From Chryseobacterium rhizosphaerae (GTDB lineage Bacteria > Bacteroidota > Bacteroidia > Flavobacteriales > Weeksellaceae), in assembly GCF_003385455.1 (NCBI RefSeq), contig NZ_QNUF01000004.1, positions 1 to 64,000 on the forward strand: a DNA stretch of 64,000 nucleotides, in the 5' to 3' direction. Position numbers and translations under genes: made by a program. Positions 7,468-15,837 of this stretch are shown piece by piece. The notes below the pieces were generated by a model. It did no database searches, was not told where the DNA came from, and saw nothing but the letters and a program-made list of their open reading frames with translations. Position 1 is the first letter of the stretch, and every line of letters begins with the position of its first letter.

Positions 7468-8688
7468 TTAGATTTTCTTTTTTTTCTTAAAAACAGAATA
7501 AGTAACGATTACACTGATGGCCATTAAAATAAATGCTAAGAAAAATGGCGCTCCGGAAAATTTAAACGGAGCTTCATCGTGAGTAAAAAAGTAGAACAGA
7601 TTGGTCATCATCGGAGGTCCTATAATTGAAGTGGCACTCATCAGACTCGTCAATGCCCCCTGAAGCTCTCCCTGTTCGTTAGCCGGAACACTCTTTGTAA
7701 TAACTGATTGCAGAGCGGGACCGCAGATCCCTCCCAGACAATATGGAATCAGAAATACAAACATCATCCAACCCTCGGATGCGAAAGCAAATAAAAGCAT
7801 TCCCACAGCATAAAAAGCTAATCCATAGTAAATACTTTTCTCTTCTCCCAGCCTTGGGGTTGTCCACCTGATTAAACCTCCCTGTACCAATCCTACTAAC
7901 AATCCTACTACCCCCAGGGAAATCCCTACCATTCTTTCTGTCCAGTCAAACTTATACATGGTGAAAAAGCTCCAGTTACTCTGTACAGCATGACCTGCTA
8001 TATAAATTAAAATCAGTGCAAATACCAATCCTGAAATTTCAGCATGCTTTCCCAAGAATTTAAATGAACCCACAGGATTTGCGCGCTTCCAGTCAAATTC
8101 TCTTCTTTTATCTTTACTTAAACTTTCGGGAAGAATAAAATAGCCGTAGAGGAAATTAAGCAGACATAGACCTGCCGCCGCATAAAAAGGAACCCTGGCT
8201 CCGTAGTGCCCTAATACACCTCCCAGAACCGGACCAATAATAAATCCGAGACCGAATGCAGCTCCTATCATCCCAAAGTTTTTGGCTCTGTTTTCATCTG
8301 TTGAAATATCTGCAATATAGGCACTGGCAGTGGTGATACTAGCTCCTGTAACCCCTGCAATAATCCTCCCTAAAAACAGCCACCAGATACTTGGGGCTAA
8401 TGCCAGAAAGATATAATCCACTGCAAACCCAAAAAGAGAAATCAAAATAATGGGTCTACGTCCATATTTATCACTCAGATTTCCTACAATCGGAGAAAAT
8501 ATAAACTGTGTAAACGCATAGGCAAATCCCAGCCAGCCTCCATATTTTGCAGCTTCACTGATATCGGCATGAATAAGCTCCTCAATTAACTTTGGAACTA
8601 CGGGAATAATGATTCCCCAGCCGGTAATATCAATAAGTAGTGTAATAAATATAAAGCTTATCGCTGTATTTTTTTTTGATTTTTCCAT
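7468..8688 (-). CDS. MFS exporter of the TetA-like (DHA1) family
   Basis: A 406-residue, 12-helix major facilitator. The MFS loop 2-3 motif GNLSDKYGRRP (about 68-78) marks it as a drug:H+ antiporter-like protein, and GFIIGPVLGGVLG (about 152-164) is the antiporter motif C region. The first residues (MEKSKKNTAISFIFITLLID) match TCR/Tet-type proteins found widely in Flavobacteriia. Actual tetracycline resistance cannot be claimed from sequence. It is the first gene of the minus-strand series ending with nat. The -7 box lies 7 nt before the ATG. Confidence 0.88.
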   Translation of the reverse strand: MEKSKKNTAISFIFITLLIDITGWGIIIPVVPKLIEELIHADISEAAKYGGWLGFAYAFTQFIFSPIVGNLSDKYGRRPIILISLFGFAVDYIFLALAPSIWWLFLGRIIAGVTGASITTASAYIADISTDENRAKNFGMIGAAFGLGFIIGPVLGGVLGHYGARVPFYAAAGLCLLNFLYGYFILPESLSKDKRREFDWKRANPVGSFKFLGKHAEISGLVFALILIYIAGHAVQSNWSFFTMYKFDWTERMVGISLGVVGLLVGLVQGGLIRWTTPRLGEEKSIYYGLAFYAVGMLLFAFASEGWMMFVFLIPYCLGGICGPALQSVITKSVPANEQGELQGALTSLMSATSIIGPPMMTNLFYFFTHDEAPFKFSGAPFFLAFILMAISVIVTYSVFKKKKKI

Positions 8689-8695
8689 GATGCTG

Positions 8696-8703
8696 CAAAA
8701 TTA
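8696..8703 (-). promoter_or_regulatory. -7 box (TAATTTTG) of the MFS exporter
   Basis: On the minus strand TAATTTTG fits TAnnTTTG and ends 7 nt before the ATG at 8688. If used, transcription would start at or just before the start codon. No convincing -33 TTTG is present. Confidence 0.4.
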
Positions 8704-8854
8704 ATCAAATCTTAAAAATAATGATTCTAAATTTCATTATATTAAAGAATATCCTCCTGAATAATAGATCAGTACCCAAAAAAGCTTTTATTTTTAATAT
8801 AAATCTTAATGATCAGCAGAAAAAAAATTAAAGATTTTTTAGAAAATAGGTAAT

Positions 8855-8894
8855 AAAAAACCTATTTCAATATCAGTATGAAATAGGTTTTTCT
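8855..8894 (-). terminator. Terminator of the secreted Ig-like protein
   Basis: AAAAACCTATTTCA (8856-8869) pairs perfectly with TGAAATAGGTTTTT (8879-8892) around a 9-nt loop. It lies just after the stop codon (8913) of the minus-strand gene; A/T tracts on both sides would let it work in either direction. Confidence 0.8.
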
Positions 8895-8912
8895 AAAGTT
8901 GTGAATATTGTA

Positions 8913-10181
8913 TTAATTGCTGTTAAGCTTTGTATAAGTCATTCTGTTGGTTATAATGCATTTAATCAGGCAGCTCTGTTTCACTGTAATCTTAACTGCA
9001 TTAGTGTACTGATAAGCAGTAACATTTCCATTAAGGACAGACCTTACGCCCCGACGGTAATAGGTAGTCTGTGTAACCGGTGGCGCATCATAAGTTGCAG
9101 AAGTTGCATTGGTAATATTTACAAATGTTATATTATCTGTAGAGCTCTGCCACTGATATTCGGCAGTTCCTGTTACCTGAGCAGCTGTAACCTGTGTAAA
9201 TGCCGCAGGATCATTGTTGATATCCATACATAGTGTCTGATCTGCAGCAATCGTTCCCGGATTATTTACAGAATTAACAAAAAGCCTTCCTATAGTAGAA
9301 ATAGCCTGGAATGAGCAGGTATAAAAACTTGATTTTGCAACCACCCTGTACTGATTATTGTTAAAACCTAACGGAACATTATTGATAGCAAGCGTTGACG
9401 AAGTCACATTATTGTAATTGGTACCATTCGCCAGGTCTGTCCATGTACTTCCGTTAAGAACCTGCCATTGATAGGTAATATTTTCAGGTGTTTCATCTGT
9501 AGGGGTGTTGTTGATAACCGCAGTCATAGTGGTAGATCCACCCACTGCCACAGTTTTATCAGAAGGCTGAGATAAATAGGTCATAGGGTCTATATAATAC
9601 TCAGACAGTATATTATAAACTCTCATCTGGCTAAATGAAAATCCGACACCGATAACCTCTGCAAATGTTAACCGTACTTCATCCCACGCTGCCGTAGGAA
9701 TTACTTTAATAATCCGACGTTCCTGATTATCTCCAAAATCAAAGAAAATATGTCCGTTAACTCCTGTACGATAAATTTCCTGTCCATTATTATAAAAGAC
9801 AAAATTTCCCCCATTAAAACTGGGATTAAAATTGAATCCATCAGAGGCAAAGTCTATATAAACAGGTTTATTAGCAGGAAAATCAGCTCCTGTTGTTCCT
9901 ACGCCTACATGCATACTACAAAAAAGACCTGCACCTGTACCCGGCTTTAAAGAAGCAAAAGAGTTCACATCAATATCTGTCATATTAGCAGGATTAGCTG
10001 CTTCTTTCCCCAACCTGAAACATAGAAGTCCACCATTATTTGCACTGGAAGTATTAGTATCCAGTAGCCTACCACAACCACCATTCGGAAGGGAAACCAT
10101 CTCCTGGGATGCCATTTTGCCAGACACAAAAAAGCATATTGCTATAAAAATATAGCCTAATATCGAATTTGTTTTCATCAT
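8913..10181 (-). CDS. Secreted protein with Ig-like repeats
   Basis: A 422-residue exported protein with a signal peptide (MMKTNSILGYIFIAICFFVS). Residues about 40-200 are Gly/Asn/Phe-rich and look like a beta-sandwich. Two Ig-like repeats follow, marked by ITYQWQVLNGSTW (about 235) and EYQWQSSTDNITF (about 330) with the YRV/YRR strand further on. Such repeats are typical of large Bacteroidota surface proteins. No type IX sorting domain is present; the tail after VKQSC (IKCIITNRMTYTKLNSN) looks unlike the usual ending and could be frame-shifted or diverged. Start chosen at the signal peptide; an upstream in-frame ATG at 10223 is less likely. Confidence 0.7.
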   Translation of the reverse strand: MMKTNSILGYIFIAICFFVSGKMASQEMVSLPNGGCGRLLDTNTSSANNGGLLCFRLGKEAANPANMTDIDVNSFASLKPGTGAGLFCSMHVGVGTTGADFPANKPVYIDFASDGFNFNPSFNGGNFVFYNNGQEIYRTGVNGHIFFDFGDNQERRIIKVIPTAAWDEVRLTFAEVIGVGFSFSQMRVYNILSEYYIDPMTYLSQPSDKTVAVGGSTTMTAVINNTPTDETPENITYQWQVLNGSTWTDLANGTNYNNVTSSTLAINNVPLGFNNNQYRVVAKSSFYTCSFQAISTIGRLFVNSVNNPGTIAADQTLCMDINNDPAAFTQVTAAQVTGTAEYQWQSSTDNITFVNITNATSATYDAPPVTQTTYYRRGVRSVLNGNVTAYQYTNAVKITVKQSCLIKCIITNRMTYTKLNSN

Positions 10182-10264
10182 TAATAATTTTAAGCAATTA
10201 ATTATACGCGGAAGAATACTCATCCTTGGGTAAGGATGCTCATATGACGTTATGTCACTTAAAA

Positions 10265-10837
10265 TTATTTGATTACAAATACAATATTAACAAAAGAACA
10301 TGCGGTAGCAGTTCCAATTACATCATAGCGCAATATTCCATTAGCATCAATACTTACATTCCGTAAAACATTGCCATCAAAATCTGTCACATAATAATAC
10401 AGATCCGAAGCATTCAAGAAAAAAGGAATAGCAGTGGGAGCTCCCACGCTTACAACTTTTGGAGTGGAAAACTGTGTTTTATACAATTGATACAAATCCA
10501 GTGTTCTTCCTGTCCCTATAGTAGAGGTATCAATACTGATGGATGGCATATAGAAGAACTTCACTATATTTCCACTGATCGGTACCCAGTTTGGGCTGGC
10601 TGGTGTTCCAATATTCTGAGCTAATGCCTGTCTTTTAAGATCATAGACCAATAAACCATTCGCGGGAGTGGGTATTGTGGTAAGATCAGAAATTCGGGGG
10701 ATTAATACTCCTTTATTAGAACCGGTCACATCTAACATTGCGCTTTTATCGGGACTAGCATTCCCAATACCTACCTGCGCAAAGGCAGTGCTGCTGGCAA
10801 TTAATGCCGCAGCAACGAATAATTCTTTGAATTTCAT
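10265..10837 (-). CDS. Secreted hypothetical protein, 190 residues
   Basis: A signal peptide (MKFKELFVAAALIASSTAFAQ) leads into VGIGNASPDKSAMLDVTGS, KGVLIPRISD and PANGLLVYD, a phrase set that recurs in Bacteroidota exported proteins resembling phage-tail or adhesin-like N-terminal regions. The remainder is a small beta-rich domain. The function is unknown. It sits 83 nt upstream of the Ig-like protein gene on the same strand. That gap holds a small hairpin (CATCCTT/AAGGATG, 10221-10238) but no T-tract, so the two may be one transcript. Start taken at 10837 because it begins the signal peptide; TATATTTG lies at 10855-10862. Confidence 0.75.
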   Translation of the reverse strand: MKFKELFVAAALIASSTAFAQVGIGNASPDKSAMLDVTGSNKGVLIPRISDLTTIPTPANGLLVYDLKRQALAQNIGTPASPNWVPISGNIVKFFYMPSISIDTSTIGTGRTLDLYQLYKTQFSTPKVVSVGAPTAIPFFLNASDLYYYVTDFDGNVLRNVSIDANGILRYDVIGTATACSFVNIVFVIK

Positions 10838-10854
10838 ATTTGCTCTGTTTTTTA

Positions 10855-10862
10855 CAAATATA
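10855..10862 (-). promoter_or_regulatory. -7 box (TATATTTG) upstream of the secreted hypothetical protein
   Basis: TATATTTG on the minus strand is an exact TAnnTTTG match, 17 nt before the ATG at 10837. It also argues against a longer reading from an ATG at 10876. Confidence 0.5.
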
Positions 10863-11048
10863 TAATAAATTAACACACATTAACCTATTACTTTGATTTA
10901 TTTTCATCAAAATACGATAATTCATGAAAAACTTATAATTCACACATATGTTCATCAATAATAAAGTAATATTTTTAACAAATTAACTATTATTCATTTA
11001 AAAAATTAACTCAAACCTTCAATCGACTCCTACAAAAAAAATTTAATA

Positions 11049-11144
11049 ATGGTAAAAAACACATTTCTATCTTCCCAAAAAAGTGATGCGCATCTTACAA
11101 AAGACATTTTGAGTTATGCAGTCTTAAGTACAGTCATCAGGTAA
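11049..11144 (+). CDS. Possible small protein of 31 residues (doubtful)
   Basis: In the 367-bp gap between the secreted protein and secDF an ATG opens 31 codons: MVKNTFLSSQKSDAHLTKDI, then LSYAVLSTVIR. The composition looks protein-like, but there is no recognised family, no clear promoter, and the frame is short enough to be chance. The rest of this gap is AT-rich with no other feature except the secDF terminator. Confidence 0.2.
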   Translation: MVKNTFLSSQKSDAHLTKDILSYAVLSTVIR

Positions 11145-11154
11145 TGACAGAAAA

Positions 11155-11184
11155 CAAAAAAGCCTTTCTTTCGAAAGGCTTTTA
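11155..11184 (-). terminator. Terminator of secDF
   Basis: AGCCTTTC (11161-11168) pairs with GAAAGGCT (11173-11180) around a 4-nt loop, extended by flanking A/T pairs. On the minus strand it ends in six T residues, 21 nt after the secDF stop. Confidence 0.85.
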
Positions 11185-11204
11185 CTTATTTATTGTAGTT
11201 TATA

Positions 11205-14099
11205 TTACTTTGAAGCAAGCACTTCTTTTTCAGAAGTACTTTTTCCATGTACATCTTCTTCTTTTCCTTTTTTCAGGAAGTCATAAGCAATTGCAGATGC
11301 AATAAAGATGGATGAATACGTACCGAATCCAATACCGATTAACATCGCAAACATAAACCCTCTCAAGTTATCACCACCGAAAATGAAAATCGCTAAGATT
11401 ACCAAAATCGTAGTAAATGAAGTGTTGAATGTTCTACCTAAAGTACTTGAAATAGAGTCATCAAATAATCCAGCTAATGTTAAGGCTTTCTTCTCTCTCA
11501 GATATTCTCTAATTCTGTCGAAGATAATTACCGTGTCATTAATAGAGTATCCAAGTACCGTAAGGATTGCAGCAATGAAATCCTGGTTAATCTCCATATT
11601 GAACGGCATGTATTTGTGAAGTAGTGAATACGTTCCTAAAATAATAACCGCATCGTGGAATAGAGCTGCTACAGCACCTAAAGAGAATTGCCATTTTCTA
11701 AATCTGAATAAGATATAGATAAAGATACCTGCAAGAGCAGCAACAACGGCAAGAATACCATGTGTCTGAATATCGTCAGCAACTGTAGGACCTACTTTTT
11801 CAGATGAAATAATCCCAGCATGGTCTTTATCCGCGGATTTAAAATCCTGCAGAGTAAGGGTAACAGGAAGATCTCCTTTTAATCCTTCAAATAATTTCTG
11901 CTCAATAGTCTGGTCAGCTTTTAAAGACTCATCTTCGATAAGGTAATCTGTAGAAATTTTCAACTGGTTTCCATTTCCGAAAGTTTTAGCTTCCACAGAA
12001 GAGTTTTTACCATCTTCAGTTTTGAAAATCTTTACCAATTTTTCTTCAACATCATTAGCATTAACCTCTTTATCGAATCTTACGATATAGTTTCTACCTC
12101 CCGTAAAGTCGATACCATATTTGAATCCGTGGGTAACCATAGAACCAATACAGATCACTGTTAAAACAGCAGAGATAATGTATGCGTATTTTCTTTTTCC
12201 GATGAAATCAATCCACGTATTTCTGAATAAGTTTTTCGTAGGAGGAGTCCATACAGAAAGGTGTTTTCCTTTATTTAGTCTACTGAAGATCATTACTCTT
12301 GAAAGTAATACCGAAGTAAACAATGTCATAATAATACCGATCATCAAGGTCAAAGCAAATCCTTTGATAGGCCCTGTACCGAAGAAGAATAACACAACAG
12401 CGGTCAGTAACGTAGTTGAGTGACCATCAATAATCGCACTTAATGCGTGTTTGAAACCGTCTTTATAAGCTTCTAAGATATTCTTACCGGCAAATAATTC
12501 TTCTTTCGTTCTTTCGTAAATAATTACGTTCGTATCCACTGCCATGGCCATCGTCAATACGATACCTGCGATACCAGGAAGGGTAAGCGTAAAGTCTCCG
12601 GAATCCATAATTCCGAAAATATAGAAAAGGTTAATAACCATTGCAATTACAGCATATACTCCCGCACCACCGTAATAGAAAATGATATAAACAATGATAA
12701 TTAAAAATGCAATAGCAAATGAAATCATACCGGCGTTGATAGATTCCTGTCCAAGAGATGGACCTACCTGAGTAGCCTGAACTACTTTAGCACCAGCTGG
12801 CAATTTACCTGCTCCTAAAACGTCAACTAATTCTTTAGCTTCTTCCTGAGAGAAGTTACCGGAGATTTGAGTTCTACCGTTAGGAATAGCATTTACCACA
12901 TTAGGGGCAGTATATACTCTACCGTCAAGAGTTACCGCAACCGGCTTCCCTACGTTTTTCTCTGTTAAAGTTTTCCATTCTTTAGCTCCTTTAGAATCCA
13001 TCTGCATATCTACCACTACTCTTCCAAGTTCGTCATAGCTAATGCTTGCAGTTTCTACAGCACCGTCTACCGGAGCTTTTTGATTGATGTTACTTCTGAT
13101 TGCATACAACACCAAATCGTCCGGACTTGTAGCTTCAGGTTTGTAACCCCACATGAACTGTGTATATTTAATGTTTGCAGGGCGTAAAGCCTGTCCTACT
13201 TTGCTGTTTAAAATTTTATTAACAACTGCAGTATCAGATAACTTCACATTAGCAACACCATTACTTCTTAATTTGTCAAGCTGTATAAGTTTCATGAAGT
13301 TTACATTCTTTGCAACTCCCATAGAATCTCCTTTTGCAGCAATCATAGTTGTCAAAGTCTGGAAATAAGGCGCAATTTCAGGAACCTGCTGTACTTCCCA
13401 GAACTGAAGTTTTGCAGAAGTCTGAAGCATTTTCTTCACCTTGTCAATATCCTTCATACCAGGCATTTCTACAGAAATTCTAGCAGTACCAGGTACTCTC
13501 TGAACATTTGGCTGGATAGCTCCAAGCTTATCTATTCTCGTTCTGATTACTTCGAAAGCTGTACCTACAGAAAGATCAACTCTTCTCTTTACAATACTTC
13601 TTACCTGCTCATCAGTAGTGTTATACTTGATTTCAGATAAGTTTGTATTTCCGAAAAGATCCGGATCTGCAAGCTTCAGGTTTGACCCCTTCGCTTTGTT
13701 GATTGCATCGAACTGCTCAAAAAAGTTGTCGATGTAAGATTTTGTAGAGCTTTTCTGAACTTCATCAGTCTTGTTTAAAGCTTCAATAAGAATAGGATTG
13801 GTAGAATAATTAGTTAAATCATTTACCAGATCTCTTTGGTTAATTTCCAAAAGAACGTTGATCCCTCCTTTTAAGTCAAGACCAAGCTTCATCTCCTTGT
13901 CTTTAGCTTTTGAATAATAAAGCTTTGTATACCCAAGATTAAGAGTATCTTCCTTGATTCGTTTGATCTCTTTCTCGTTTCCTTTCGCAGCTTCGATCTG
14001 CGATTCAATTTTGCTGGCGTACCAGGTTGGTAATAGCTCGTTTAAGCAAATCAACCCCAGGACAATAGCAACAATTGTAATAAGTCCTTTTCCTTGCAT
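11205..14099 (-). CDS. secDF: Protein translocase SecDF (SecD-SecF fusion)
   Basis: A 964-residue inner-membrane protein that couples the proton gradient to the late steps of Sec export. The SecD half begins with a transmembrane helix (about 5-20), then MKLGLDLKGGINVLLEI and the large periplasmic P1 domain, with five further helices around MAMAVDTNVIIYERTKEEL. The SecF half starts near 640 (NTWIDFIGKRKYAYIIS) and holds GIDFTGGRNYIVRF and GYSINDTVIIFDRIREYLRE. Both halves keep the conserved Asp of the RND fold (AVDTNV, SINDTV). Fusion of SecD and SecF in one chain is normal in Bacteroidota. It stands alone, with a -7 box 29 nt upstream. Confidence 0.97.
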   Translation of the reverse strand: MQGKGLITIVAIVLGLICLNELLPTWYASKIESQIEAAKGNEKEIKRIKEDTLNLGYTKLYYSKAKDKEMKLGLDLKGGINVLLEINQRDLVNDLTNYSTNPILIEALNKTDEVQKSSTKSYIDNFFEQFDAINKAKGSNLKLADPDLFGNTNLSEIKYNTTDEQVRSIVKRRVDLSVGTAFEVIRTRIDKLGAIQPNVQRVPGTARISVEMPGMKDIDKVKKMLQTSAKLQFWEVQQVPEIAPYFQTLTTMIAAKGDSMGVAKNVNFMKLIQLDKLRSNGVANVKLSDTAVVNKILNSKVGQALRPANIKYTQFMWGYKPEATSPDDLVLYAIRSNINQKAPVDGAVETASISYDELGRVVVDMQMDSKGAKEWKTLTEKNVGKPVAVTLDGRVYTAPNVVNAIPNGRTQISGNFSQEEAKELVDVLGAGKLPAGAKVVQATQVGPSLGQESINAGMISFAIAFLIIIVYIIFYYGGAGVYAVIAMVINLFYIFGIMDSGDFTLTLPGIAGIVLTMAMAVDTNVIIYERTKEELFAGKNILEAYKDGFKHALSAIIDGHSTTLLTAVVLFFFGTGPIKGFALTLMIGIIMTLFTSVLLSRVMIFSRLNKGKHLSVWTPPTKNLFRNTWIDFIGKRKYAYIISAVLTVICIGSMVTHGFKYGIDFTGGRNYIVRFDKEVNANDVEEKLVKIFKTEDGKNSSVEAKTFGNGNQLKISTDYLIEDESLKADQTIEQKLFEGLKGDLPVTLTLQDFKSADKDHAGIISSEKVGPTVADDIQTHGILAVVAALAGIFIYILFRFRKWQFSLGAVAALFHDAVIILGTYSLLHKYMPFNMEINQDFIAAILTVLGYSINDTVIIFDRIREYLREKKALTLAGLFDDSISSTLGRTFNTSFTTILVILAIFIFGGDNLRGFMFAMLIGIGFGTYSSIFIASAIAYDFLKKGKEEDVHGKSTSEKEVLASK

Positions 14100-14128
14100 T
14101 TTGTTATAACTACGTTAAATTAAGTCGG

Positions 14129-14136
14129 CAAATATA
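14129..14136 (-). promoter_or_regulatory. -7 box (TATATTTG) of secDF
   Basis: TATATTTG on the minus strand matches TAnnTTTG exactly and leaves a leader of about 25 nt before the ATG at 14099. Confidence 0.5.
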
Positions 14137-14315
14137 ATGATTTTCTTGTATTTTATGAATTTTTAACAACAGAAATGGTTTATTTTCAGATATATTGGTA
14201 TTTCGACTTCTATTTAAGATTTAACAATTTTTTCATGGTATCTTAATGAAGTTTTCAAATTTTGAATGGTATAAAATTTTCATTCATTTATCAACACACT
14301 AACTATCAAAATATT

Positions 14316-15680
14316 ATGAAAAAGTTACTATTTATGATCAGTATGTTTTCTTCCTTATTCGTTAATTCTCAAAGTATTAATTTGGAAGAATTTGCTACCG
14401 GACTTACCAGCCTGGTAGAGATTACAAACGCTAATGACAGCCGTCTTTTCGTGGTACAGCAGAATGGTATTATTAAAATTATCCAGCCTACGGGAGTTAT
14501 TAATGCTACCCCTTTTCTTAATATCGCTTCAAAGATTGTTTTCGGCGGAGAAAGAGGTCTTTTAGGACTTGCATTCCATCCCCAATATTCCAGCAATGGC
14601 TATTTTTTTGTTTATTATAATAATCCTGCCGGAAATATTATTGTAGCAAGGTACAAGGTAAGTTCAACAGATCCTAACATTGCCGATCCCAACTCTGAAA
14701 AAATCTTACTGAATATTCCCAAACCTTTCGAAAACCATAACGGAGGAAGCATACATTTTGCTCCGGACGGAAAACTCTGGATCATCACCGGAGATGGAGG
14801 AAGTGGCGGAGATCCGCAGAATAATGCCCAAAATAAAAATTCACTGTTGGGAAAAATGCTGAGAATTGATGTAGACGCTACAGGGCCTTATAATATTCCT
14901 TCTGACAATCCGTTTGTGGGTAGCGACGGAGCCGATGAGATATGGGCGTATGGGCTCCGAAATGCCTGGAAATTTTCTTTTGACCTCACCAGTGGAAATG
15001 TACTCATTGCTGATGTGGGCCAGGGAGCTTTTGAGGAAATCAACAGAACTACCATCACTCAGGCCGGACTTAATTACGGATGGCGTTGCTACGAAGGAAA
15101 TACAGCTTATAATACCGCAGGATGTCCAGGTATTGGCACCATGACATTCCCTGTTGCGGTTTATGATCATTCCGGGGGGAAATGCTCCATTACCGGAGGG
15201 TATATTTACAGGGGATCCCAATACCCCTCTCTTCAGGGCAAATATTTCTTCGCTGATTACTGCTCTACACAAATCGGTATCCGGGATACCAATAATGCTA
15301 TCACATGGTCTTCTGCTTACAGTGGGAATAATTTTTCCACTTTCGGGCAGGATTCTCAAAAAGAGCTCTATGTAGCAGCCGTCACCACTGGCAAAATTTT
15401 TAAAATTTCAACGGGAACTTTAGGTGTACAGGAAAGCACTGCTTTAGGCAAAATAAGTATCTATCCTAATCCTGCATCCAAAGAAATCTTCATCAATGGC
15501 ATTGGAGGCAAAAAAGTAAGCGCAGAAATCATGAGTACAGAGGGTCGGAAAATTTGGGAAACTGATGAAGTTATCAATGGCAAAAGTATGGATATTTCCG
15601 CCCTACCTGCCGGAGTTTATTTCATCAATCTAAAATCAGGAAACCTGAATTCCTATAGTCAGAAATTAATTATTAAATAA
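14316..15680 (+). CDS. PQQ-type sugar dehydrogenase with type IX secretion sorting domain
   Basis: A 454-residue secreted protein. After a signal peptide (MKKLLFMISMFSSLFVNSQ), residues about 20-360 form a glucose/sorbosone-dehydrogenase beta-propeller: GERGLLGLAFHPQY, HNGGSIHFAPDGKLWIITGD and EIWAYGLRNAWKFSFD are family motifs for pyrroloquinoline quinone and calcium binding. Residues about 375-454 are a type IX secretion C-terminal domain (ISIYPNPASKEIFING, then ISALPAGVYFINL and KLIIK at the end), so it should be moved across the outer membrane. The start at 14316 opens the signal peptide; an in-frame ATG at 14262 adds no signal. The sugar substrate is unknown. Confidence 0.88.
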   Translation: MKKLLFMISMFSSLFVNSQSINLEEFATGLTSLVEITNANDSRLFVVQQNGIIKIIQPTGVINATPFLNIASKIVFGGERGLLGLAFHPQYSSNGYFFVYYNNPAGNIIVARYKVSSTDPNIADPNSEKILLNIPKPFENHNGGSIHFAPDGKLWIITGDGGSGGDPQNNAQNKNSLLGKMLRIDVDATGPYNIPSDNPFVGSDGADEIWAYGLRNAWKFSFDLTSGNVLIADVGQGAFEEINRTTITQAGLNYGWRCYEGNTAYNTAGCPGIGTMTFPVAVYDHSGGKCSITGGYIYRGSQYPSLQGKYFFADYCSTQIGIRDTNNAITWSSAYSGNNFSTFGQDSQKELYVAAVTTGKIFKISTGTLGVQESTALGKISIYPNPASKEIFINGIGGKKVSAEIMSTEGRKIWETDEVINGKSMDISALPAGVYFINLKSGNLNSYSQKLIIK

Positions 15681-15802
15681 TGGAATAGTATTTTAACACA
15701 CGCTACCAGCTATTACTTTTTAACGCAATATGCCGCAAAATATTCATATCAACTGAATAAAAAATTCATGAAAAAGTATGTCAACTAAAATTTTAAATAC
15801 AT

Positions 15803-15836
15803 AAAAAAAGCGGCTCAAAACTGAACCGCTTTTTAT
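15803..15836 (-). terminator. Terminator between the sugar dehydrogenase and hemN
   Basis: AAAAAAGCGG (left) pairs with CCGCTTTTT (right) around a loop with a second short stem (TCA/TGA). It directly adjoins the hemN stop codon (15838) and has T-tracts on both strands, so it can end both convergent genes. Confidence 0.8.
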
Positions 15837-15837
15837 T

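Noticed and set aside
14841..15359. A 172-codon open frame on the minus strand within the sugar dehydrogenase gene
   Set aside because: It is antisense to a clear conserved enzyme, and its composition has no domain; a shadow of the real coding frame.
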